Part shown: in pieces, positions 8,992 to 16,128 of the stretch
How positions within the stretch are numbered: position 1 is the stretch's first letter
Layout of the letters: the number at the start of each line of letters is the position of its first letter
DNA from: Pseudomonas wayambapalatensis
GTDB lineage: Bacteria; Pseudomonadota; Gammaproteobacteria; Pseudomonadales; Pseudomonadaceae
DNA: 64,000 bases
Direction of reading: 5' to 3'
NCBI GenBank assembly: GCA_014268975.2
Contig: CP077096.1
Location: 236,001-300,000, forward strand
Notes under the pieces: generated by a model
Told to the model about the DNA's origin: nothing
What the model saw: the letters and a program-made list of their open reading frames with translations, nothing else
The model's database searches: none
Made by a program: the position numbers and the translations under genes

Positions 8992-9038
8992 GGCCGACAG
9001 TTGGTCGCCAGGGGTGCCAGCAATGCCTCGCGTTACGG

Positions 9039-9125
9039 TATACTGCGCGGCCCCTCGACCGGATCGATCCGGTCATGATCAGCAAACAAGCCACGCCGGT
9101 CGTCCCGCGTGGCTTGTTGTTTTTT
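9039..9125 (+). promoter_or_regulatory. purEK leader: -10-like site, 18-bp palindrome and intrinsic terminator
   Basis: TATACT at 9039-9044 resembles a sigma-70 -10 element, with only a weak -35 candidate (TGCCAG). An 18-base perfect palindrome covers 9057-9074. A terminator follows: an 11-base perfect stem (9085-9095 with 9108-9118) and seven T from 9119. Its position downstream of the -10-like site and 38 bases before purE fits an attenuator or a short RNA. The hairpin may simply end the upstream LysR transcript. Confidence 0.6.
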
Positions 9126-9163
9126 GACGGCGCCCAAGGGCGCACAAGCGAAGAGGCTCGACG

Positions 9164-9655
<492 letters not shown>

Positions 9656-9665
9656 GGCTGACGAC

Positions 9666-10748
9666 ATGAAGATCGGTGTAATCGGTGGCGGCCAACTGGG
9701 TCGCATGCTGGCCTTGGCGGGCACTCCGCTGGGCATGAACTTCGCCTTCCTCGACCCGGCACCGGACGCCTGCGCCGCCCCCCTGGGCGAGCACCTGCGT
9801 GCCGACTACGGCGACCAGGACCACCTGCGCCAGCTGGCCGAGGAAGTCGACCTGGTGACTTTCGAGTTCGAGAGCGTCCCGGCGGAAACCGTGGCCTTCC
9901 TGTCGCAGTTCGTGCCGGTCTACCCAAGCGCCGAAGCCCTGCGCATCGCGCGCGATCGCCTGTTCGAGAAGAGCATGTTCCGCGACCTGGGGATTCCGAC
10001 CCCGGCCTTCGCCGACATCCTTTCGCAGGACGACCTCGACGCGGCAGTGGCCAGCATCGGCCTGCCGGCCGTGCTCAAGACCCGCACCCTGGGTTATGAC
10101 GGCAAGGGCCAGAAGGTCCTGCGCAAGCCAGAAGACGTGGTCGGCACCTTCGCCGAGCTGGGCAGCGTTCCTTGCCTGCTGGAAGGCTTCGTGCCGTTCA
10201 CCGGCGAAGTCTCGCTGGTTGCCGTGCGGGCCCGCGATGGCGAGACGCGCTTCTATCCGCTGGTGCACAACACCCATGACAGCGGCATCCTGAAACTGTC
10301 GGTGGCAAGCGTCGCGCATCCGCTGCAGGCGCTGGCTGAAGATTACGTCGGCCGTGTGCTGCAAAAGCTCGACTACGTCGGCGTAATGGCGTTCGAGTTC
10401 TTCGAAGTCGACGGTGGCCTGAAGGCCAACGAAATCGCCCCGCGCGTGCACAACTCCGGGCACTGGACCATCGAAGGCGCCGAGTGCAGCCAGTTCGAGA
10501 ACCACCTGCGGGCCGTCGCCGGCCTGCCGCTGGGCTCGACCGCCAAGGTGGGTGAGAGCGCGATGCTCAACTTCATCGGCGAAGTGCCTGCGGTCGCCAA
10601 GGTCGTGGCCATCGACGACTGCCATCTGCACCACTACGGCAAGGCGTTCAAGGCCGGCCGCAAGGTCGGTCACGCCACCCTGCGTTGCAAGGACATGGCC
10701 ACGCTCAAGGCCAAGATCGCCGAGGTAGAGGCGTTGATCGCCGACTGA
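9666..10748 (+). CDS. purK: N5-carboxyaminoimidazole ribonucleotide synthase
   Basis: 360 residues from ATG 9666. PurK uses ATP and bicarbonate to make N5-CAIR from AIR. The ATP-grasp fold is evident: N-terminal GVIGGGQLGRMLALAG, the ATP-binding KTRTLGYDGKGQ, VPFTGEVSLVAVR, and the metal and substrate site EIAPRVHNSGHWTIEGAECSQFE near residues 259-279. It follows purE by 10 bases and the pair forms the standard bacterial purEK operon. A large perfect hairpin follows at 10779-10823 and may close the operon. Confidence 0.97.
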   Translation: MKIGVIGGGQLGRMLALAGTPLGMNFAFLDPAPDACAAPLGEHLRADYGDQDHLRQLAEEVDLVTFEFESVPAETVAFLSQFVPVYPSAEALRIARDRLFEKSMFRDLGIPTPAFADILSQDDLDAAVASIGLPAVLKTRTLGYDGKGQKVLRKPEDVVGTFAELGSVPCLLEGFVPFTGEVSLVAVRARDGETRFYPLVHNTHDSGILKLSVASVAHPLQALAEDYVGRVLQKLDYVGVMAFEFFEVDGGLKANEIAPRVHNSGHWTIEGAECSQFENHLRAVAGLPLGSTAKVGESAMLNFIGEVPAVAKVVAIDDCHLHHYGKAFKAGRKVGHATLRCKDMATLKAKIAEVEALIAD

Positions 10749-10778
10749 TCGAACTTCTGCCTGGTGCAGGCCCTCTGA

Positions 10779-10823
10779 GATGGAACACGCCAAAGCGCTG
10801 TCTAGGCTTTGGCGTGTTCCATC
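10779..10823 (+). terminator. 18-bp perfect hairpin after purK
   Basis: The 18-base arm at 10779-10796 is exactly complementary to 10806-10823 around a 9-base loop. There is no T-run after it, so it is not a textbook intrinsic terminator; it may still end or stabilise the purEK message. It lies 21 bases before the next start codon. Confidence 0.6.
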
Positions 10824-10843
10824 TTCACTGCAGAGGGATTGCC

Positions 10844-11089
10844 ATGGGCATCATCGGAACCATCTTCATCGGCCTGATCGTCGGCTTGCTGGCGCGCTTC
10901 CTGAAACCCGGGGACGACAGCATGGGCTGGATCATGACCATTCTGCTCGGCATCGCCGGCTCCCTGGTGGCGACCTATGGCGGGCAGGCCCTTGGCATCT
11001 ACCAGGCCGGGCAGGCGGCGGGCTTCTTCGGTGCCCTGGTCGGCGCCATCGTGCTGCTGGTGATCTACGGATTCATCAAGAAGCGCTGA
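10844..11089 (+). CDS. GlsB/YeaQ/YmgE family stress-response membrane protein
   Basis: 81 residues, nearly all hydrophobic. Three predicted membrane segments alternate with short loops: residues 1-18 (MGIIGTIFIGLIVGLLAR), about 27-48 (GWIMTILLGIAGSLVATYGG) and about 55-78 (GFFGALVGAIVLLVIYGFI). The motif G-W-I-x-T-I-L-L-G-I-x-G-S and the terminal KKR match the transglycosylase-associated family. No catalytic activity is established for this group; members respond to envelope or acid stress. It follows purK behind a perfect hairpin, so it probably has its own promoter. Confidence 0.9.
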   Translation: MGIIGTIFIGLIVGLLARFLKPGDDSMGWIMTILLGIAGSLVATYGGQALGIYQAGQAAGFFGALVGAIVLLVIYGFIKKR

Positions 11090-11137
11090 ACACAGGCTAG
11101 AATGCGCGGCAATTCACCTGAGTTGCCGAGCATTGCC

Positions 11138-11671
11138 ATGCGTGCGTTATTCCTTCTTCCCCTGTTGCTGGCCACCACCCTGGCCCATGCCGAGCTGCCC
11201 GAGACCGATTGGCTGGAGCTGATGCCCAAGTCGGACCAGAAAGCTCTCGAGCAGATGCCCGAGATCGATCACAACTCCCCCGAAGCCATGGGCACCTTCA
11301 CCGCCAAGGGCGGGCTGAAGCAGAGCAAGGGCTTGCCGGCGGTGATGTATTCGACCAAGACCGTGGCGGCCATGAACGGCAAGCAGATCCGCCTGGGTGG
11401 CTATCCGGTGCCGCTGGAGAGCGATGCCAAGGGCAACAGTACGTTATTCTTCCTCGTGCCTTATCCGGGCGCCTGCATCCACGTGCCGCCGCCACCGCCG
11501 AACCAGCTGGTGCTGGTGCGCTATCCGAAAGGGTTGAAGATCGCCGATATCTACACGCCACTGTGGGTGACCGGCACGCTGAAGATCGAGAAGGTCAGCA
11601 ATGACCTGGCCGATGCGGCGTACGCGCTGGACGCAGGGAAGGTGAGGGTGGTCGAGGACGCCGATCTTTGA
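11138..11671 (+). CDS. exported DUF3299 protein
   Basis: 177 residues from ATG 11138, with a signal peptide (MRALFLLPLLLATTLAHA) predicted to be cut after AHA. The mature part carries the DUF3299 pattern: an early TDWLELMP, then QIRLGGYPVPLE, FFLVPYPGACIHVPPPPPNQ and the late WVTGTLK. The proline-rich segment with a conserved cysteine is the family hallmark. Function is not known; related proteins occur beside ABC exporters of lipoprotein-release type. Here no such neighbour exists. It follows the small membrane protein by 48 bases. Confidence 0.85.
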   Translation: MRALFLLPLLLATTLAHAELPETDWLELMPKSDQKALEQMPEIDHNSPEAMGTFTAKGGLKQSKGLPAVMYSTKTVAAMNGKQIRLGGYPVPLESDAKGNSTLFFLVPYPGACIHVPPPPPNQLVLVRYPKGLKIADIYTPLWVTGTLKIEKVSNDLADAAYALDAGKVRVVEDADL

Positions 11672-11710
11672 GCCTGAACCGGTTCTTGCAGGGGCATAGT
11701 TCTCTTTGGG

Positions 11711-11800
11711 AGCAACTGTCTTGCTCAAAATCTAAAGGCCAGCCCAATCCCTCTGTGGGAGCGGGCTTGCCCGCGAACACGGGCATAGCCCGTGCCAGGC
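11711..11800. repeat. REP element with an extended left flank
   Basis: A REP core (GTGGGAGCGGGCTTGCCCGC, about 11754-11775) is followed by a short inverted repeat (CACGGGC and GCCCGTG). Before it, 11711-11753 carries GAGCAACTGTCTTGCTC and AAATCT...GGCC, closely matching the arms of the long palindrome at 28028-28193. A small hairpin GAGCAA-CTGTC-TTGCTC forms the outer edge. Confidence 0.75.
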
Positions 11801-11827
11801 AGTGCGGTGTGGCGGTGTCCTGTTGAG

Positions 11828-12724
11828 TCAGAGCGCTTCGCGACCGATCACCAGCTGAAGCGCATGGCTGGCGCCAGGCTTGAGCTCCACCACGTCATCC
11901 CACACATTCGCCGTCTCCACGCACAGCATCCGCTGCCAGCCATCATCGGCCATGTCGGGCAGCTCGCGGGCGCGGTCGGTCCAGGGGTTCCAGATCACTG
12001 CACTGCGTGAGCCGGTGGCGTGCAAGGTGATGCGCCGCTTCCATTGCGGATCGACGATCGCCAGGCGCTCGGGTGCGTTCAGGTAGATGCGGTCGGTTTC
12101 GCCGGCAAAGCCCAGCTTGCCCTGCTGGGTGCGCTGTTCCCAGCCTTCCAGGGTCTCGATGTAGGGCAGCCCCTCGACGCCTTCCACCTGTACCTGGCGC
12201 ACATCGCTGACGGCGAAATAGCTGTGCAGTGCCTGGCTGAGCGTGACGTTGGCGTCGCCCAGGTTGCGGCTGGAAAGCGAGACGTGCAGTTGTGCGCCCA
12301 GCTCGATCAGCAGACGGAGCTCGACCTTGTGCGGCCAGTCCGGCAGTTGGCCCTGGGCCTCGGGCAGGTCGAATTCGATTCGCAGGTTTTCACCGACTTC
12401 CTCGACGCCCAGCAACTGCCAGTCACGCCCGCGCACCAGGCCGTGGGCTGGCGCCTCGCTGCCGTGGTACATGGTCTTGACCGAATCGGGATTACGCTGG
12501 AAGTTGCTGAACCACGGCCAGCATACCGGCACACCGGCGCGTACTGACTTGCCCTGGCGGAAGATCGCCTGGTCACTGAGCCAAAGCAGGGGTTCGTCAC
12601 CGATGGGCTGGTAGCTGAGAATCTGCGCGCCCTGCTGGGCGATGAGGAGTTCGGCGTGCTGGCTGGTGATGCGCCAGCAATTGAGTTCGCCGTGTTGCTC
12701 GGTGTCGACCTTGAAGGTTGCCAT
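11828..12724 (-). CDS. D-hexose-6-phosphate mutarotase (YeaD family)
   Basis: 298 residues from the ATG at 12724. Enzymes of this family interconvert alpha and beta anomers of glucose 6-phosphate in the cytoplasm. The sequence has the aldose-1-epimerase-like beta-sandwich: GAQILSYQP, PLLWLSD, the conserved SVRAGVPVCWPWF, HGLVRGRDW, and a late ESTGSRSAVIWNPW-like stretch (HATGSRSAVIWNPWTDRA) followed by MLCVETANVWDDVVEL. The histidine of HG-x-x-R and glutamate of C-V-E-T are the expected catalytic residues. It is transcribed singly and faces the preceding DUF3299 gene, with a REP between. Confidence 0.92.
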   Translation of the reverse strand: MATFKVDTEQHGELNCWRITSQHAELLIAQQGAQILSYQPIGDEPLLWLSDQAIFRQGKSVRAGVPVCWPWFSNFQRNPDSVKTMYHGSEAPAHGLVRGRDWQLLGVEEVGENLRIEFDLPEAQGQLPDWPHKVELRLLIELGAQLHVSLSSRNLGDANVTLSQALHSYFAVSDVRQVQVEGVEGLPYIETLEGWEQRTQQGKLGFAGETDRIYLNAPERLAIVDPQWKRRITLHATGSRSAVIWNPWTDRARELPDMADDGWQRMLCVETANVWDDVVELKPGASHALQLVIGREAL

Positions 12725-12796
12725 GCGCTCGTCTCGTTGATTGCAGGTGAGGCCGTTGGACCTCGAAGCCTGCAACGAGTTTACCGCGCGCCGGGT

Positions 12797-13195
12797 TCAG
12801 CGACGAGGTACGGAGCGGGTGCGGCCACTGCCGTCGATGGCCACGAAGACGAACACCGCCTCGGTCACCTTGCGCCATTCACTGGACAGCGGGTCGTCGC
12901 TCCAGACCTCGACCATCATCTGGATCGAGCTGCGGCCGATCTCCAGGGTCTGTGTGTAGAACGACAGTTGCGCGCCCACGGCCACCGGCACCAGGAATGC
13001 CATGCGATCGATCGCTACGGTGGCCACACGGCCGCCAGCCACACGGCTGGCCATGGCCGTGCCGGCCAGGTCCATCTGGGCGACCAGCCAGCCGCCGAAA
13101 ATATCGCCGAAGCCGTTGGTTTCACGCGGCAACGCGGTGATCTGAAGGGCCAGGTCGCCCTGCGGGATAGGATCTTCTTGTTCGAGCTCAATCAT
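12797..13195 (-). CDS. acyl-CoA thioesterase, hotdog fold (YciA-like)
   Basis: 132 residues, typical for the YciA branch. It hydrolyses acyl-CoA thioesters in the cytoplasm. The hotdog signature GDIFGGWLVAQMDLAGTAMA is present, with the aspartate of Q-M-D in the catalytic position, and R-V-A-T-V-A-I-D-R-M-A-F follows. The late strand pattern SIQMMVEVWSDD and EAVFVFVAIDGSGR also fits. Substrate range is unknown. It is co-oriented with the mutarotase, 72 bases upstream of it, so the two may share a transcript. Confidence 0.92.
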   Translation of the reverse strand: MIELEQEDPIPQGDLALQITALPRETNGFGDIFGGWLVAQMDLAGTAMASRVAGGRVATVAIDRMAFLVPVAVGAQLSFYTQTLEIGRSSIQMMVEVWSDDPLSSEWRKVTEAVFVFVAIDGSGRTRSVPRR

Positions 13196-13561
13196 GCCGT
13201 GGGGCCTCTGACCCGTGACGCTTCGTTGGTTGGCGCGGTGACGGACGCCCTGAAAAACGATTCAGCCAGAAACATACTACGCTGATTTCGCTCCGGTTGG
13301 CGGCCAAAGGGAAACTCTGCGAAACCGCCTGCCCTTAATGACCGGCGTTTTCGCACAACATCCCATATCGTAAGCAACCTTTTCCTACGAACTCCTACAA
13401 AGAGCGCAGTATATAGACGGTATCGGCCAGCGACGACCGCACATTGATGAATATCTGTAGGGTTTTTGTACCTCTATGAGCGACGCGGGGCAATTTGTTA
13501 TCTTCCCCATTCCCGCGCCAGAAGCCGCAGCACAAGCGGCCTGCCTTATAAGAGAACGTCC
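13196..13561. other. intergenic region between divergent thioesterase and MFS genes
   Basis: 366 bases with no credible gene. The end near 13480-13510 has a -10-like TTATCT preceding the MFS gene, and the last 30 bases contain its ribosome site (AAGAGAACG). No repeat or clear operator was seen. It probably holds the two divergent promoters. Confidence 0.5.
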
Positions 13562-14851
13562 ATGACCTCCGTGCCGAGCAGTATCGAGCAGCCCTCGCGG
13601 CCGCTGACCCGCAGTGACTACAAGACCCTCTCACTGTCCGCCCTGGGCGGAGCCCTGGAGTTCTACGACTTCATCATCTTCGTGTTCTTCGCCACGGTGG
13701 TGGGCAAGTTGTTCTTCCCCGCCGACATGCCCGAATGGCTGCGCCTGATGCAGACCTTCGGCATCTTCGCTGCAGGTTACCTCGCGCGGCCGCTGGGCGG
13801 CATCGTCATGGCGCACTTTGGTGACCTGCTCGGGCGCAAGAAGATGTTTACCCTGAGCATCTTCATGATGGCCTTGCCAACCCTGATCATGGGCCTGCTG
13901 CCGACCTACGCACAGATCGGCCTGTGGGCGCCGATCCTGCTGCTGCTGATGCGCGTGGTGCAAGGCGCCGCCATTGGCGGTGAGGTGCCGGGTGCCTGGG
14001 TGTTCGTCTCCGAACACGTACCGGAGCGCAATACCGGCTACGCCTGCGGCACCCTGACTGCCGGCCTGACCGCAGGCATCCTGCTGGGGTCGCTGGTGGC
14101 GACCCTGATCAATACCGTCTACAGCCCGGAAGAAGTGGCCGACTACGCCTGGCGGATCCCCTTCCTGCTCGGTGGCGTGTTCGGCCTGTTCGCGGTCTAC
14201 CTGCGTCGTTGGCTGCACGAGACCCCGGTGTTCGCCGAGATGCAGCAGCGCAAGGCGCTGGCCGAGGAACTGCCGCTGCGCGCGGTGCTGCGCGACCACC
14301 GTGGTGCGATCATCCTGTCGATGCTGCTGACCTGGTTGCTGTCGGCAGGCATCGTGGTGGTGATCCTGATGACCCCGGCGCTGCTGCAGAGCCTCTACCA
14401 TGTCAGCCCGACCGATTCGCTGAAGGCCAACAGCCTGGCCATCGTCCTGCTGAGCCTGGGTTGCATCGGCGCCGGCAGCCTGGCCGACCGCTTCGGTGCC
14501 GGGCGTGTGTTCGTGATCGGCAGCCTGGCGCTGCTGGCCTCCTCCTGGGCGTTCTACCACAGCCTGCCGACTCGCCCTGACCTGCTGTTCCCGCTGTATG
14601 CCATCACCGGCCTGTTCGTCGGCCTGGTCGGCGCGGTGCCCTATGTGATGGTCAAGGCCTTCCCGGCGGTGGTGCGCTTCAGCGGGCTGTCGTTCTCCTA
14701 CAACGTCGCCTACGCGATTTTCGGCGGCTTGACCCCGATGGTGGTGACCGCCCTGCTCAAGTTCAGCCCCATGGCACCGGCCTACTATGTGGCTGGCCTG
14801 TGCGCTGTAGGGCTGCTGGTCGGGGTGTACCTGCTGATCAACAAGCGCTGA
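13562..14851 (+). CDS. MFS transporter, metabolite:proton symporter family (ProP/ShiA type)
   Basis: 429 residues from ATG 13562, with about 12 membrane segments. Family features are GGALEFYDFIIFVFF in the first helix, PLGGIVMAHFGDLLGRKK (the MFS G-x-x-x-D-x-x-G-R-K-K loop), LMRVVQGAAIGGEVPGAWVFVSEH in helix 4, and the cytoplasmic loop RRWLHETPVFAEM. These are shared by proton symporters of organic acids and compatible solutes. The substrate cannot be deduced. It lies next to pstS but has no PhoB site of its own, so it is probably unrelated to phosphate uptake. Confidence 0.9.
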   Translation: MTSVPSSIEQPSRPLTRSDYKTLSLSALGGALEFYDFIIFVFFATVVGKLFFPADMPEWLRLMQTFGIFAAGYLARPLGGIVMAHFGDLLGRKKMFTLSIFMMALPTLIMGLLPTYAQIGLWAPILLLLMRVVQGAAIGGEVPGAWVFVSEHVPERNTGYACGTLTAGLTAGILLGSLVATLINTVYSPEEVADYAWRIPFLLGGVFGLFAVYLRRWLHETPVFAEMQQRKALAEELPLRAVLRDHRGAIILSMLLTWLLSAGIVVVILMTPALLQSLYHVSPTDSLKANSLAIVLLSLGCIGAGSLADRFGAGRVFVIGSLALLASSWAFYHSLPTRPDLLFPLYAITGLFVGLVGAVPYVMVKAFPAVVRFSGLSFSYNVAYAIFGGLTPMVVTALLKFSPMAPAYYVAGLCAVGLLVGVYLLINKR

Positions 14852-14901
14852 GTCGGTTTCTTGCGGCGCCCGGAAGGCCATCCTCGGCAACGATGATGGC
14901 C

Positions 14902-14940
14902 TTTCATCCATTTGTCACAATTAGGTCATATCGTGTTCAT
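14902..14940 (+). promoter_or_regulatory. PhoB box array upstream of pstS (four half-sites)
   Basis: Four 7-base half-sites related to CTGTCAT recur at exact 11-base steps: TTTCATC at 14902, TGTCACA at 14913, GGTCATA at 14924 and GTTCATG at 14935. An 11-base period is the defining geometry of tandem PhoB binding. The array ends about 64 bases before the pstS start. Confidence 0.85.
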
Positions 14941-15003
14941 GCGGCCTGCCGATACTGGGCCCCGTTCCATCCAACACCCCCATATTCCTGCTAGGAGCAA
15001 GGC

Positions 15004-15984
15004 ATGAAACTGAAGCGTTTGATGGCGGCCCTGACCTTTGCCGCCGCTGGCGTCGCTGCCGCCAACGCGGTCGCCGCTGTCGACCCTGCTATCCCGACTT
15101 ACACCAAGACCACTGGCGTATCGGGCAACCTCTCCAGCGTCGGTTCCGACACCCTCGCGAACCTGATGACTCTGTGGGCCGAGGCCTACAAGAAGGAATA
15201 TCCGAACGTAAACATCCAGATCCAGGCTGCCGGCTCGTCCACCGCACCACCCGCGCTGACCGAAGGCACCGCAAACCTGGGCCCGATGAGCCGCAAGATG
15301 AAGGACGTCGAGCTGCAGGCCTTCGAGCAGAAGTACGGCTACAAGCCGACCGCCATCCCGGTTGCTGTCGACGCCCTGGCCGTGTTCGTGCACAAGGACA
15401 ACCCGATCAAGGGCCTGACCATGGCTCAGGTCGACGCCATCTTTTCCTCCACCCGCCTGTGCGGTGGCAAGGCCGAGATCAAGACCTGGGGTGACGTCGG
15501 TGTGACCGGCGACCTGGCCAACAAGCCAATCCAGCTGTTCGGCCGTAACTCGGTATCGGGCACCTACGGCTACTTCAAGGAAGAAGCCCTGTGCAAAGGC
15601 GACTTCAAGCCTAACGTCAACGAACAGCCTGGCTCGGCTTCGGTGGTGCAGTCGATCAGCTCCTCGCTGAACGGTATCGGTTACTCGGGTATCGGTTACA
15701 AGACCGCCAGCGTCAAGACCGTAGCCCTGGCCAAGAAGGAAGGCGGCGAGTTCATCGAAGACAACGAAGCCAACGCCCTGAACGGCACCTACCCGCTGTC
15801 GCGCTTCCTGTACGTCTACGTCAACAAGGCACCGAACAAGCCTCTGGCCCCGCTGGAAGCCGAGTTCGTGAAGCTGGTCCTGTCGCAGGCAGGCCAGCAG
15901 GTCGTGGTGAAGGATGGCTACATCCCGCTGCCGGCCAAAGTGGTCGAGAAGACCCTGGGTGACCTGGGCCTGTCCCACAAGTAA
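15004..15984 (+). CDS. pstS: phosphate ABC transporter periplasmic phosphate-binding protein
   Basis: 326 residues with a signal peptide (residues 1 to about 25, ending ANAVAA). It binds inorganic phosphate in the periplasm and passes it to PstCA. Phosphate-site motifs are visible: [36 protein letters not shown] (the S-S-T and anion loop near residues 78-98) and [14 protein letters not shown] around residue 180. The gene has its own PhoB array upstream and is separated by about 140 bases from pstC, which has a second box, so it can be expressed in excess of the membrane parts. An AGGAG ribosome site precedes the start. Confidence 0.97.
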   Translation: MKLKRLMAALTFAAAGVAAANAVAAVDPAIPTYTKTTGVSGNLSSVGSDTLANLMTLWAEAYKKEYPNVNIQIQAAGSSTAPPALTEGTANLGPMSRKMKDVELQAFEQKYGYKPTAIPVAVDALAVFVHKDNPIKGLTMAQVDAIFSSTRLCGGKAEIKTWGDVGVTGDLANKPIQLFGRNSVSGTYGYFKEEALCKGDFKPNVNEQPGSASVVQSISSSLNGIGYSGIGYKTASVKTVALAKKEGGEFIEDNEANALNGTYPLSRFLYVYVNKAPNKPLAPLEAEFVKLVLSQAGQQVVVKDGYIPLPAKVVEKTLGDLGLSHK

Positions 15985-16077
15985 TACGCGATACCCGGAA
16001 GGGGACGGCATCCGCTGCCGCCCCTTCCACGACTTTCTCCAGTCCGAAGCCAGGTACCCTGAGCGGCGGGCTTTTTT

Positions 16078-16106
16078 GCGTCACTACACTGTCATGTTTC
16101 TGTCAT
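16078..16106 (+). promoter_or_regulatory. PhoB box upstream of pstC
   Basis: Two exact consensus half-sites CTGTCAT start at 16089 and 16100, 11 bases apart, and a weaker one (GCGTCAC) starts at 16078 in the same phase. The array ends 22 bases before the pstC start, so PhoB would drive pstCAB-phoU from here. Confidence 0.9.
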
Positions 16107-16128
16107 ACGGGACCGCTAGGGTGTGCGC

